The notes: generated from the sequence alone by a model not told the origin. A stretch of DNA of 64,000 nucleotides from Opitutaceae bacterium (GCA_041395105.1 JAWLBB010000001.1:248001-312000), one strand, 5' to 3'; positions 49,587 to 59,092 are shown, numbered from the stretch's first letter. Translations and numbers: made by a program.

Positions 49587-49995
49587 CCCCTGTCGCGCAT
49601 TGATTGACGTTGTCTGCGCCCTGATCGAGAGGGAAGGCCGCATCCTTGCGGCCAAGCGGGCCGCCGACGGATCCCAACCCCTGCTTTGGGAATTCCCCGG
49701 CGGCAAGATCGAGCCCGGAGAATCGCCCCAGTCGGCCCTTGTCCGGGAAATCCGGGAAGAGCTCGGCATCGCCATCGACCCGCACACTTCGCTGCCCGCC
49801 GTCGTTCACGTCTACCCGGAACTGACCCTCACCCTGAGACCCTGGCTTTGTCGATTGACCGCGGGCGAACCCATCGCACACGAACACGCCGCCATCCGCT
49901 GGTGCGGACCCGGCGAGCTTCGAGACCTCGACTGGGCGCCCGCGGACATCCCGGTGTTGGAGGAATTTCTCAGCCGCGGCATGTCGAAAGGGTAG
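49561..49995 (+). CDS. Nudix hydrolase, MutT-like
   Basis: About 144 residues from a GTG at 49561, overlapping the preceding gene by 26 bp; an ATG at 49516 in the same frame would lengthen the N-terminus. Perfect Nudix box GGKIEPGESPQSALVREIREELGI, and the MutT-like core LIDVVCALIEREGRILAAKRAADGSQPLLWEFPGG plus C-terminal WAPADIPVLEEF. Sanitises oxidised nucleotides such as 8-oxo-dGTP by family inference. Coupled to the DUF3127 gene. Confidence 0.9.
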   Translation: MTAKIRPSDPCRALIDVVCALIEREGRILAAKRAADGSQPLLWEFPGGKIEPGESPQSALVREIREELGIAIDPHTSLPAVVHVYPELTLTLRPWLCRLTAGEPIAHEHAAIRWCGPGELRDLDWAPADIPVLEEFLSRGMSKG

Positions 49996-50032
49996 GGACG
50001 GACCGCCGGGCCGTCCTCCCGAACTTCCCACT

Positions 50033-51085
50033 TCAGAAACGCCTGGGCGAACCCGTCAGCTCAGCCAGCAGATTGAAGAAGGCCTTCTTCCGTTTCGAAG
50101 AGACCGACCAGTCCGTCGGGACGCTCTGGAAGCCCTCCTCATGCGCTTCATCCTTCATCCGGTAATCAAAATAGCCCCAGCTCGCCCCATGCCTGAGCGC
50201 GGTCAGGAAATTGCCGTCGTCGCCGTCGAAGTCGAAATGGTCATCCTCATTGATCACGATGGGTTGCCCGCGGTACTGCCCAAGATTCCGCGTACTTTCG
50301 ATCAGGTGCCCGAGTCGCGTCGGATTCTGTCCGTTGCCATGGATCAGCAGGACATCGGAAACCGCCACTACGGATTCCCCGGGAACCTTTCCTCCGGAGA
50401 AACTGGTCCCGACGAGCAGTCGGCCGAGCGGGGAGGGGACCCGGCCCGCCGATTCTTCCTGAGCCAGCCGGATCAACTCCGCGCACCGGTCCGGCCGGAT
50501 GATGGCATGATCGTAGTGGATATCGATCTCGTTGCCGATCTCGACGACGACATTGGTGAAGCCGTGGCGGCAGATCCAATCGGTCGCCTCACGACAGGCC
50601 CGGATCACCGCCGCTTCATCCCTCAGCCGCTGGTCCTGGCCAAAATAGAAGAAACCGAGGATGACGACCATCCCGAGGGCGTCGGCCCCCTCGATGACCC
50701 GCTGCATCCGCCCGGCGTAATCGGCCCGCAGCGACCCATCCGCGTCGAAGGCGGAATTGTGCCACGGCTGTTCACGGCTGTAGCCTTGCGGGCTGCCGCC
50801 CTGAAAGTTGACCGTGATCCCCAGCAGCCCCGCCTCCCGGTAAGCGGGCAGCATGGCAAGGAAGCGGTCGGTATTGGCCTCCGGATCCCATTTCCCGTCC
50901 GGCCCAACCCACATTCCGATGGTCTTCGGGTTGAGATCATCGAAGGTCGCCTGCACCATGCGGCTGTTGAGCAGGAGACCTTCAAGCTTCAGTCCCCGAG
51001 CCGTCCGCCCCGGACAAGTCGGTTGCCCATTGATCCAGAACCGGTCGCCGTCGATCGAAACCAGTGTTCTCCGTGATTCCGCCAT
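50033..51085 (-). CDS. Glycosidase-like TIM-barrel protein (clan A type)
   Basis: 350 residues from ATG 51085 (MAESRRTLVSIDGDRFWINGQPTCPGRTARGLKLEG). A TIM-barrel hydrolase look: GLLGITVNFQGGSPQGYS, LGMVVILGFFYFGQDQR, acid/base candidate Glu in NVVVEIGNEIDIHYDH and possible nucleophile Glu in PIVINEDDHFDFDGD. Resembles GH5/GH-A clan proteins of unclear specificity. No signal peptide in the chosen frame, suggesting a cytoplasmic or non-classical location. Confidence 0.6.
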   Translation of the reverse strand: MAESRRTLVSIDGDRFWINGQPTCPGRTARGLKLEGLLLNSRMVQATFDDLNPKTIGMWVGPDGKWDPEANTDRFLAMLPAYREAGLLGITVNFQGGSPQGYSREQPWHNSAFDADGSLRADYAGRMQRVIEGADALGMVVILGFFYFGQDQRLRDEAAVIRACREATDWICRHGFTNVVVEIGNEIDIHYDHAIIRPDRCAELIRLAQEESAGRVPSPLGRLLVGTSFSGGKVPGESVVAVSDVLLIHGNGQNPTRLGHLIESTRNLGQYRGQPIVINEDDHFDFDGDDGNFLTALRHGASWGYFDYRMKDEAHEEGFQSVPTDWSVSSKRKKAFFNLLAELTGSPRRF

Positions 51086-51221
51086 TGTCCTCGAATCACT
51101 AGGCGAGTGGCGCCTCGATGGCCACCCACAAAAGCATCTGGTTGGACTTCCGGTCCCCCCTGGAACTGAGTTCGAGGAAAACGCCCTGGACTCGCAAGGC
51201 GCCAATCCAGTGCTGCGACGC

Positions 51222-52562
51222 TCAGAACCTCCACTTTCGATTCAAAAGGCCCGCTCCCAAATTCCTGGCGTTCAGCCAGATCTGTTTGGAAAGGCGGCAG
51301 GCAGGACCAGCCCCAAGGTAGATCGCCAGAACCAAACCGAAAACCAGCGCGACCATCTCCTTCGTCCTGAGCGGATCAGACACCACGAACGGTCGAAAGA
51401 GCGGGCTGAATTCCGGTACATACCAGCAGAGCATCTCCAAGGCACAGTTATTCTCAAAGCAGAGAAGCAGATGCCGGTGATGGAAGACCAGACCACTGAG
51501 TCCAACCCAGATCGACCAGAACAAAGCCATCAGGACCAGGAAATCCCTGAGCAGGCGTCCTCCCTCACGAGGATCTGTTGCGAGAAGGTTCGATGCGATG
51601 GCAAACGAGGCGGGGAAAGAGGCAAAGAGAAAGAATCTGGGGCCCCAGAACGCACCACCGTACCAAGCCCACCACTTGGCGTAGACCAGAACCAATCCGA
51701 CCAGAAAACCGATCCAGAGAAGGAAAGTCTGCTTCATCTCCGGGCAGTTCGAGTAGACATCCTTTTGAACGGGGACAAGGAGTCCGGGAAAGTACCAGAC
51801 CAGACCTTTCCCAAATGAGAACAGAATGGAAAGCAGGCCCAGATAGAATGGAAAACTGAACCCGGGACGGCCCGAATAGGGCATAATCGTCGTGAATCCG
51901 ACATCCAGGGCGTAGCCCGATGCGAACGGACTCCCCCGCGTCACCGTGTTCTCCAACAGCACCAATCCTCCCGCGATCACCGGAAAAAAAAGATGACGCA
52001 ATTCGCGTGTTCTGAAGGTCAGTATCAATGAAACAATGACCATGCCCACGAGGCTGGCCGGCGTGTTGGCAACCCCCAGGATCACCGCGATCCACCCACG
52101 AATGGGCCGATCCTGACAGATCGCGATGATCCCGATCGCAACCATGAACGCCGTGAAGACTTCACCGTAGTAATGAACCTGGTGATAGGGGATGTTGGAT
52201 CCGATCAGGAGGACCAGCAGGAACCGTCTCAGGAATGCTTCGTTCCGCGAACTGCGGAGGATCGAAAACTGAACGGAAAATCCCACGAGAACAATGAGCG
52301 AGTTGTAACGGGCACACCACCATTCCGGTGACTGCAGCCATTTCCCCGCATAGTAAAGTGGGGTGGAAAACAGAGGCCCGATGATTGAATACTTGGTATC
52401 CGCAAAGGTTCCCTTCTCCAGAAGTGACGAAAGCGCGTCAAAGCGGGCTTTCCCGTCGCCCACCACCCAGTGCTGGAAGTCGAAGAGGATGACAAAACCA
52501 AGCAAAAGAAGACTGTATTCCGTTACGGCGCCGACACTCTTGCGATTGATTCGATGGACCAT
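51222..52562 (-). CDS. Polytopic membrane protein, unassigned
   Basis: 446 residues with about 10 membrane helices (YSLLLLGFVILFDFQHW, FTAFMVAIGIIAICQD, WIAVILGVANTPASLVGMVIVSLIL, LGLLSILFSFGKGLVWYFPG ...). Pattern is of a dolichyl-phosphate mannosyltransferase-like/glycosyltransferase-C membrane protein, but no DXD or QXXD motif is evident. Composition is visibly lower in GC (about 50-53 percent in sampled lines) than its neighbours (about 60-65), suggesting transfer. Function unknown. Confidence 0.7.
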   Translation of the reverse strand: MVHRINRKSVGAVTEYSLLLLGFVILFDFQHWVVGDGKARFDALSSLLEKGTFADTKYSIIGPLFSTPLYYAGKWLQSPEWWCARYNSLIVLVGFSVQFSILRSSRNEAFLRRFLLVLLIGSNIPYHQVHYYGEVFTAFMVAIGIIAICQDRPIRGWIAVILGVANTPASLVGMVIVSLILTFRTRELRHLFFPVIAGGLVLLENTVTRGSPFASGYALDVGFTTIMPYSGRPGFSFPFYLGLLSILFSFGKGLVWYFPGLLVPVQKDVYSNCPEMKQTFLLWIGFLVGLVLVYAKWWAWYGGAFWGPRFFLFASFPASFAIASNLLATDPREGGRLLRDFLVLMALFWSIWVGLSGLVFHHRHLLLCFENNCALEMLCWYVPEFSPLFRPFVVSDPLRTKEMVALVFGLVLAIYLGAGPACRLSKQIWLNARNLGAGLLNRKWRF

Positions 52563-52638
52563 GATTCATCAGGTAGGCTCTTCGATGAAGCGGAATTCCC
52601 CCGAGCCTGGAAGAGAGCTTCCGATCAACCCTGCCTGC

Positions 52639-53874
52639 TTATAACCATTCCCAGAACCGCACGACGGAACCGCCCGGGAAGGTGGTCTGGTCTGCCGCGA
52701 GTTCGACAAAGCCGTCCGTCCCGAGAAGCGAGGCGAAGTCGCCCGAGGTATTGAACGGCTTCGGCGAGACCCGGAAAAACCCGTCCGTTTCAGCGGCCCG
52801 CGAAACCGGGAGAAACCAGGTGAGGGCAGGGGGGCGGGAAAGTTCGCCGTCGAGGACGGCGTGGCGGACCGGATCGGAAGCGACACCGCTCATCAGGCGA
52901 AGCGCCGGGACGACATAACGGTGAAGGCAGATGAAACAGGATACCGGATTGCCCGGGAGGGCGAAGATCGGGACCAGGCTTTTATCATCGGGATGAAGAA
53001 AGTCACCCGGGCGTTTGTGCACCCCGTACCACATGGGTTTGCCCGGACGCTGACTGACCCCGTGAAAGAGGCAGGGAACCCCGAGCTCTTCGAGAAGCTT
53101 GGGGAGATAATCAAACTTCCCTTTGGAGACTCCGCCGGTCAGGACGACCGCATCCGCCGCTCCGAGAAAGCGCTCCAGTTGCCAGCGGATCATTTCCGGC
53201 TCGTCCGGCAGGTGGACCCGCTCGACTTCGCCGAACCCGGCCGCCAGGAGTGCCGCGGCCAGCGCACGATCATTGGACCGCCGAATCTGGTGGGGCTTGG
53301 GATCGTCATCGATATCGACCAGTTCATCGCCGGTTGTGACCACCAGGATCTTCGGGGATCGATGGACCTGGAGTTCCTCCATTCCGACTGAGGCGGCCAC
53401 GGCGATTTCCCGGCCGGTCAGGCGGGTCCCGGCCGCAACGAGCAGCCGGCCCGCCTCGAAGTCGGAGCCCCGGAGATGAATGGCACGACCGGACTCGAGG
53501 ACGAGCCCTTCGCGCAGGGTGGCCTGGCCGTCTTCAATCCGAATATCCTCATTGCGCACCACGCAGTCGAGTCCTTCGGCAACCGGGGCGCCGGTCATGA
53601 TCTCGATACAGGCTCCGGCCTCCGGTGTCTCGACCACCGGTTGGCCGGCGGCCTGGATGGCCGCGACGGGAAACGTCCGCCGCCCCGCTTCCCAATCGCT
53701 GAACCGGATGGCGATGCCATCCATGGTGGCCCGATTGAAGGGTGGGGATTCGCGGTCGGCGTGAATGGCCTCACCAAGAAATCGTCCGGCCGCCCGATCG
53801 ATCCTCACCATTTCCAGGGTCAGAGGGGCAAGGGATTCGCGAATGATCCGGGTGGCTTCGGCAACGGAAATCAT
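52639..53874 (-). CDS. moeA: Molybdopterin molybdenumtransferase MoeA
   Basis: 411 residues, complete start ISVAEATRIIRESLAPLTLEMVRIDRAAGRFLGEAIHADRESPPFNRATMDGIAIRFSDWE. Conserved MTGAPVAEGLDCVVRNED, VVTTGDELVDIDDDPKPHQIRRSN, VLTGGVSKGKFDYLPKLLEELGV and LPGNPVSCF identify MoeA. Inserts molybdenum into molybdopterin. Only other cofactor gene nearby is moaA (58079), 4 kb away. Confidence 0.95.
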   Translation of the reverse strand: MISVAEATRIIRESLAPLTLEMVRIDRAAGRFLGEAIHADRESPPFNRATMDGIAIRFSDWEAGRRTFPVAAIQAAGQPVVETPEAGACIEIMTGAPVAEGLDCVVRNEDIRIEDGQATLREGLVLESGRAIHLRGSDFEAGRLLVAAGTRLTGREIAVAASVGMEELQVHRSPKILVVTTGDELVDIDDDPKPHQIRRSNDRALAAALLAAGFGEVERVHLPDEPEMIRWQLERFLGAADAVVLTGGVSKGKFDYLPKLLEELGVPCLFHGVSQRPGKPMWYGVHKRPGDFLHPDDKSLVPIFALPGNPVSCFICLHRYVVPALRLMSGVASDPVRHAVLDGELSRPPALTWFLPVSRAAETDGFFRVSPKPFNTSGDFASLLGTDGFVELAADQTTFPGGSVVRFWEWL

Positions 53875-54128
53875 GAGAAGCAGTGTGGCGAGGAAACAGG
53901 CGCGATGGAAGAGCGGAAAGACTCCGGCCTGAACGGTTCAATCGCGAGCGTTTCGCGGGGCTGGCCAGGGATCCTGTTCATCATCGTTCGTGTGGTGTCC
54001 CTGGCACTTCGTGGAGCCTCCAGATCGACCGCCCGGCACTCGGCCCCAGTCGCCTCCCGACCAAAAAGAACCCTTCCTTTCTTCGATTCTTCGTAGTTTT
54101 CTCTCCGGAAGCCCCTCTCAACAGGCGC

Positions 54129-56231
54129 ATGCTCCCGTCGCACGATATCAACGCTGGCCAACGGTCCGCTCTCCTCAGGAGGGGTTATCTCCTGCTCTGG
54201 GTCTCGCTGGCTACGATTCTTCTGACCCAGGTGGTCTGGTTCTCCGGCTGGGCCGACGTGCCCGGCGGGAGTGGTGACGGCCGACTGAACAACCTGATCC
54301 TGGAGCATGGCTACCAGGCGATTCGCGGGGTCTATCCCTTCACTTCCCCCGGGCAGTTCAATCCCACCGCGGATACCCTGGCCTACAGTGACAGCCATTG
54401 GGGAACCCTGCCGCTCTATGCCCTGGCCCGTTCCCTCGGCTTTTCCGTGGCCACCGCCTTCCAGATCTGGGCTGTCTTCCTCGCGGCCGCCAATGCAACC
54501 GCCGTCCTTTACCTGCTGCGGGTCTGTCGGACCCCCTGGCTCTTGGCCGGCCCGATCTGCTTTCTCGCGATTGCCCCCGCCAGCGCCGTCTGGTTCGCCG
54601 GCGGGCATATCCAACTGTTGCCTCTCTTTCCTCTTCCGCTCGCCCTTGCCCAGGTTATCCGGTGGGCGCAGACCCGTCGGGCCATCCATCTTCTCCTGGC
54701 GCTCGCTTTCCTCTGCTGGCTGCTTCTCTCATCGCCCTACCTCGGCTTTTTCGGCACCCTCGCGCTGCTCTCATTTGCCGTTTTCAGCCGGATCCTCCTG
54801 CCAGGGGAGTCGGCCGCCGCTTGCCCGGAATCGCAGATCCGATTGAGACAATACCTGGCCGCCGCCGGATTTCTTCTCCTGGTCGGTCTTCCGACCCTTC
54901 TTCTCTATCTTCTCTATTTCGCGGAATCCCGTTCCGGAGGCAACCGGCCATGGACCGAAATGGTCGACATCGCTCCCACCTGGCAGGCCTGGCTGACGGC
55001 ACCGCCGGGAAACTGGCTCCACGGTGGGGGATGGCCGCGATGGAGGCCCCTCAATCTTTCCGAACAGGCCCTCTTTTCGGGCTGGATTCCCTGGCTGGCC
55101 CTGATCTCCGGACTGACCCTCACCTGGTCAAGACCCCGGTCGATCGAGAAGTCCCTCGCTCTGGTCTTTGCGCTGACTGCCTTGGCGGCAGTCGTTTTCT
55201 TCACCGACTGGACCGGAGAGGGCGAAGGCCTTTTTCTCTGGCTGGCCCGAAGGCTCGAGGGTCTCCGGGCCTTCCGGGCCACCGGCCGGGTCATTCTCGT
55301 GGTCCACCTCATGCAATCCCTCGCCCTGGGCATGATGGTGACCGCCGCGTGGCGGCGATTCAGGACCCGTTCCAGCAGGATCTTCCTGACCGCGCTCACC
55401 CTGTTCGCCGTTCTGGAAACCCTCTCTTTCGAGCAACCGGGAACCCCCAAGGCCCTCCTCGAGGCACGCCGGCACGCCGTCCTCGAAGCCTGGCGGCGCG
55501 AAGGCGACCGGCCCATCCTGGTTTTCGCCCCGGCACCCTCCAACCAGGATCCCGCCTCCATCCATCTCGACGCCTGGGCGGCCGCCCTGGCCTCCGACCG
55601 ACAAACCGTCAATGGCTACAGCGGCCGCGAACCGGACGGCTACGGCCGATTTCTCGCCGATCCCACCGTGAACAAGGCCCGCGGGCTCATCCACAACCTC
55701 GGACTCGATCCCGCGACGATCTCCGTGGTCACCTCCTGGGGCGCCGCCGGCTCCCGCCTTGGTATCCATCAGACGGATTCACAACCGGTCCGCCCCCTCG
55801 AGGGATTCGGTCTCCAGCCGGTCTGGTGGGAACTCTCCTATCCCGTGCAGTCCTTCACCATGGACGGCCAACCCGTCCACCAGTTCACGCCGAAATCCAC
55901 CGTCGTCTTCGGACTTCCCGCCGGGACCCGGAAAATCCATTTCCTCTTCGGATTGCGCGACGGAGCCTATTCCGACGGCGGCGATTCCGACGGGGTGGGC
56001 CTGCGCCTATCCGTCGGTTCCCCCACATCCGAAGTCGAGGTCCTCCATGTCCACTGGAATCCCAGGGACCACGAGGAACAGCGGGGGCTGCAGTGGCTGG
56101 AGGTCCCGTTGTCTGAAGTTGAGGATACCCGGCTCGTTCTGCGCGTCGATTACGGCCCCGCCGGCGACGGCCGCTGGGACTGGCCGGTCTTCGGTCGGCT
56201 CGAGGCGGTGGCATCCGAAAACCAACCGTAG
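54129..56231 (+). CDS. Large polytopic membrane protein, possible glycosyltransferase
   Basis: 700 residues from the ATG at 54129 (MLPSHDINAGQRSALLRRGYLLLWVSLATILLTQVVWF). About 10-11 membrane helices fill residues 15-430, e.g. AVFLAAANATAVLYLLRV, HLLLALAFLCWLLLSSPYLGFFGTLALL, FLLLVGLPTLLLYLLYF; a soluble C-terminal part of about 250 residues follows (RPILVFAPAPSNQDPASIHLDAWAAALASDR). An acidic early segment (DGRLNNLILEHGYQA) recalls GT-C membrane glycosyltransferases. Assignment is tentative. Its 3' end lies inside a 67-bp inverted repeat shared with the next gene. Confidence 0.75.
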   Translation: MLPSHDINAGQRSALLRRGYLLLWVSLATILLTQVVWFSGWADVPGGSGDGRLNNLILEHGYQAIRGVYPFTSPGQFNPTADTLAYSDSHWGTLPLYALARSLGFSVATAFQIWAVFLAAANATAVLYLLRVCRTPWLLAGPICFLAIAPASAVWFAGGHIQLLPLFPLPLALAQVIRWAQTRRAIHLLLALAFLCWLLLSSPYLGFFGTLALLSFAVFSRILLPGESAAACPESQIRLRQYLAAAGFLLLVGLPTLLLYLLYFAESRSGGNRPWTEMVDIAPTWQAWLTAPPGNWLHGGGWPRWRPLNLSEQALFSGWIPWLALISGLTLTWSRPRSIEKSLALVFALTALAAVVFFTDWTGEGEGLFLWLARRLEGLRAFRATGRVILVVHLMQSLALGMMVTAAWRRFRTRSSRIFLTALTLFAVLETLSFEQPGTPKALLEARRHAVLEAWRREGDRPILVFAPAPSNQDPASIHLDAWAAALASDRQTVNGYSGREPDGYGRFLADPTVNKARGLIHNLGLDPATISVVTSWGAAGSRLGIHQTDSQPVRPLEGFGLQPVWWELSYPVQSFTMDGQPVHQFTPKSTVVFGLPAGTRKIHFLFGLRDGAYSDGGDSDGVGLRLSVGSPTSEVEVLHVHWNPRDHEEQRGLQWLEVPLSEVEDTRLVLRVDYGPAGDGRWDWPVFGRLEAVASENQP

Positions 56232-56286
56232 GATCCTACGTATGGTTTTCAAACCCAAAAGAATACGTAGTCTGCTACGGTTGGTT
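56220..56286. repeat. Inverted repeat holding the ends of two convergent genes
   Basis: Arms 56220-56243 and 56263-56286 match as inverted copies at 20 of 24 positions (AACCAACCGTAG-N4-CTACGTAT), with an AT-rich 19-bp centre. The left arm carries the last codons and stop of the 54129-56231 gene, the right arm those of the 56275-56934 gene, so both proteins end NQP. An inner perfect palindrome (CGTAGGATCCTACG, 56227-56240) lies in the left arm. No long T-run; could serve as a bidirectional RNA end or be an inserted element. Confidence 0.75.
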
Positions 56287-56934
56287 CTTGAAAGAGCCCT
56301 CCGAACGGGGTCGGACCAATCCTTCGAAGAGCCGCTTCTCCTTTCCGTAACGTCCGGTGGTCATCTTCTCCAGCGAAACGATCTCGAACCGGCCCACCGT
56401 CATGGTCCGGATCTTCTCCTCGGTGAAGAACTGCTTCCGGATCCCCTCCACTTCGATCCGGTCCCAGGACGAGGCGTTTTCCGGGCTTCCGTAGTTCCGG
56501 TCATCGGAGGCGTTGAGCCGAAAGGCGAAGAGTCCGTCCGCCATCAACAATTGGTGGATCGTCTCAAACGCCCGCTCGGTGCCTTCCCTCGTCAGGTAAT
56601 GCAGGGAGAGGTTCGCCAGAACCAGGTTGAACCGGGCCGGTTTCAAGGTGGCCAGTTCATCGATGCCGAGCAGGCGGACATCGGCCCGTGGGTTCCGCCC
56701 CCGGGTCAGGCGGACCGCTTCCCCCGAAAAATCGATCGCCGTCACCGCATAGCCTTTCCCCAGGAGGAATTCCGTATCCAATCCCAACCCACAGCCGATA
56801 TCAAGAGCGGGCCCGCCGGGCGGAAGAAGGCTCGACCAGCGGTCCAGCCAGGGATCGTAAGCCGCCCGTCTGGCTGCATCGCTTCCGGCATAACGCTTGT
56901 TCCAGATCTCGGCTTCCTTCATCGCTGAAGCCAT
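56275..56934 (-). CDS. Class I SAM-dependent methyltransferase
   Basis: 219 residues from the ATG at 56934; a further ATG at 56922 begins KEAEIWNKRY. Motif I ALDIGCGLGLDTEFLLGKG, acidic beta-2 ID in VTAIDFSGEAV and motif II FNLVLANLSLHYLTREGT are clear. Broad class (UbiE/Tam-like); no acceptor inferable. Follows the aldo/keto reductase gene on the same strand, with a few bp between; ends in the inverted repeat at 56220. Confidence 0.85.
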   Translation of the reverse strand: MASAMKEAEIWNKRYAGSDAARRAAYDPWLDRWSSLLPPGGPALDIGCGLGLDTEFLLGKGYAVTAIDFSGEAVRLTRGRNPRADVRLLGIDELATLKPARFNLVLANLSLHYLTREGTERAFETIHQLLMADGLFAFRLNASDDRNYGSPENASSWDRIEVEGIRKQFFTEEKIRTMTVGRFEIVSLEKMTTGRYGKEKRLFEGLVRPRSEGSFKNQP

Positions 56935-56936
56935 CC

Positions 56937-57842
56937 TCACATCGACCACGGCTCGGCCTGGATGTCGGTCTCATCCGACCAGCGCCGTTGAAGCGCGACG
57001 ATCTCGGCGACGATATCGGCCGGGAGAGGTTCGAGGTTTCCGATCGCCGAGAGGAAGGATTTCAGGTGCTCCGGCCTGCCGGTCGAACCGACGGTGGCGC
57101 GCACAATCGGAAAACTGAAGGCAAAGCGGACGGAAAACTCCGTCCAGTCCTTGATCCCCGAGCGCTCAAAGATCGGGGCCACTTCGACGGCCCGTTTCTG
57201 GAGGTAATCCCGCCAGGCAAATCCGGGGACATCCCGCATCTGGTGCACCGGTCCGCCCGACACCGTGCGCATGGCCACGATGGGAAACTGCCGTTCAACC
57301 AGGAGATCCCAGAGCGGATTGGCGGCAAAGCGCTGGAGCGGATTGAGGTAGAAGATGACGCCGTCGATCACACCGTCGAGGTGACCGCCCTGCAGTGCCT
57401 TCAGCGGCGCGGCGGATGTCCAGGGAAAGACCTCCAATACCAGGCGCCGGACCAGTCCGTCAGTCTTGAGCTGCCGAAATCCCTCCCGGCAGGAACCTCC
57501 GGCGGCCAGGTCTTCAGCCAGGGCGCCCCCGATGCAGAGCTGCCCGAGATCCACATGGTCGATGCCGACCGCACCGGTCTGATCGGCCGCCGAATGCCGG
57601 ATCTCGCCGAGGGTGCCGCCATGGAGTTTGAAAATCAGCTTGGGCACCGAGGACCGATCCTGATCGAAGGCCGTCCGCAGGACAGCGAGCGCATCGCCAT
57701 ACTGGTGGCTGGTGTGAAACCAGATGCCGGCATCCATCGCCTGCCGTGCCATGGAGACGCGCTGCTCGAAGGCCAGTTTGCCATCACCGAGTCGGGTCGT
57801 CCCGTAGATATAGGGGGAAAGGTCGTCCAGGAGGGATTTCAT
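56937..57842 (-). CDS. Aldo/keto reductase family protein
   Basis: 301 residues: PYIYGTTRLGDGKLAFEQRVSMARQAMDAGIWFHTSHQYGDALAVLRTAF at the N-terminus, GIDHVDLGQLCIGG and VRATVGSTGRPEHLKSFLSAI, which match the AKR barrel. The usual catalytic Tyr is in HTSHQYGDA, but the Lys/His tetrad is not fully clear, so the fold is more secure than the activity. Cotranscribed with the methyltransferase. Confidence 0.8.
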   Translation of the reverse strand: MKSLLDDLSPYIYGTTRLGDGKLAFEQRVSMARQAMDAGIWFHTSHQYGDALAVLRTAFDQDRSSVPKLIFKLHGGTLGEIRHSAADQTGAVGIDHVDLGQLCIGGALAEDLAAGGSCREGFRQLKTDGLVRRLVLEVFPWTSAAPLKALQGGHLDGVIDGVIFYLNPLQRFAANPLWDLLVERQFPIVAMRTVSGGPVHQMRDVPGFAWRDYLQKRAVEVAPIFERSGIKDWTEFSVRFAFSFPIVRATVGSTGRPEHLKSFLSAIGNLEPLPADIVAEIVALQRRWSDETDIQAEPWSM

Positions 57843-58078
57843 GGGGAGAGCTTATCGGAGAGGGGGGCCCGGTGAAAGGCTCATCTCGGTCCATCGCGAG
57901 AACGGGGGGTCCGTCACTTCCGCGCCTCCGCGCAAGCAACCGATCCGGACGAAGCCGCGCCCACGGCGCTCGAGCCGCCGAGGCGCAGAGAGAAGAGGCT
58001 GAATTGACCAATGCGTCAGAAAACCCATCTTCGATCTGCCCTCTTCCATTTCCGGCGGGCCCTGCCCGCCTCTTTTCC

Positions 58079-59092
58079 ATGACCGACCATCTCCGAGACC
58101 AGTTCCGACGGCCACTGCACGATCTCAGGATATCCCTGATCGACCAGTGCAATTTCCGGTGCCCCTACTGCATGCCCAAGGAGATCTTCGGCCCGGATTA
58201 TGCCTTTCTTCCAAGGCGTGAAATGCTTTCCAACGACGAGCTGGTCCGCCTGGTCCGCCTTTTCATCCGGGGCGGGGTTCGCAAGATTCGACTGACCGGC
58301 GGCGAGCCCCTGTTACGGGAAGGCCTGGTTGATCTGATCGCCGCGATCGCCGCTCTTCCCGGAGCTGAAGACCTTGCCCTGACCACCAACGGCTGGTTGC
58401 TCGAACGCATGAGCCGGGACCTCGCCGCGGCAGGACTCCAGCGGATCAACGTCAGTCTGGACAGCCTCGAACCCGCCATCTTCGGTCGGATGAATGGCCG
58501 GGGTCACGGTCCCGCCCGGGTTCTTGCCGGCATCGACGCCGCGGTGGCCTCCGGACTGACGGTCAAGGTGAACATGGTGGTCCAGAAAGGGATCAACGAC
58601 GGCGAACTCATTCCGATGGCCCGGGCTTTCCGCCGACGTGGCCTGACTCTCCGCTTCATCGAGTTCATGGATGTGGGCAACTGCAATCATTGGAGCCTCG
58701 ACCAGGTGGTCCCCGCACTGGAAATAGTGGAACGGATCAGCGCCGATCATCCACTCGAGCCCATGGATCCCAATTACCGGGGTGAAGTCGCCTCGCGTTA
58801 CCGTTACCAGGGCACGGATACGGAGATCGGCCTGATCGCATCGGTGACCGAACCCTTCTGCCGCGATTGCCACCGGGCCCGCCTCTCGGCCGACGGCAAG
58901 CTTTTCACCTGTCTTTTCGCCACCCGGGGAACCGACCTGAAAGCGCTCATCCGTGGTGGAGCAACCGATGAGAAACTCTGGGACCTCCTCCAAACAACCT
59001 GGGAGGGCCGTCATGACCGCTACTCCGAGGAGCGCTTCGAGGCGGGCGCAAAACTGCGCGGCAAGGTCGAAATGTCCTATATCGGGGGGTGA
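58079..59092 (+). CDS. moaA: GTP 3',8-cyclase MoaA
   Basis: 337 residues from the ATG at 58079. Radical SAM motif SLIDQCNFRCPYCMPKEIFG, then KIRLTGGEPLLREGLVDLI, RINVSLDSLEPAIFGRMNGRG, and the second cluster Cys set in EPFCRDCHRARLSADGKLFTCLF, ending in the GG tail (SYIGG). Makes the first molybdopterin precursor together with MoaC, which is not in this window. Divergent from the AKR gene; the long frame upstream of 58079 is Arg/Pro-rich and rejected. Confidence 0.95.
   Translation: MTDHLRDQFRRPLHDLRISLIDQCNFRCPYCMPKEIFGPDYAFLPRREMLSNDELVRLVRLFIRGGVRKIRLTGGEPLLREGLVDLIAAIAALPGAEDLALTTNGWLLERMSRDLAAAGLQRINVSLDSLEPAIFGRMNGRGHGPARVLAGIDAAVASGLTVKVNMVVQKGINDGELIPMARAFRRRGLTLRFIEFMDVGNCNHWSLDQVVPALEIVERISADHPLEPMDPNYRGEVASRYRYQGTDTEIGLIASVTEPFCRDCHRARLSADGKLFTCLFATRGTDLKALIRGGATDEKLWDLLQTTWEGRHDRYSEERFEAGAKLRGKVEMSYIGG

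Noticed and set aside
54398..56116. Long plus-strand frame in another phase within the 54129-56231 gene
   Set aside because: Arg/Pro/Gly-rich translation without membrane helices; the alternative phase gives clear helices.
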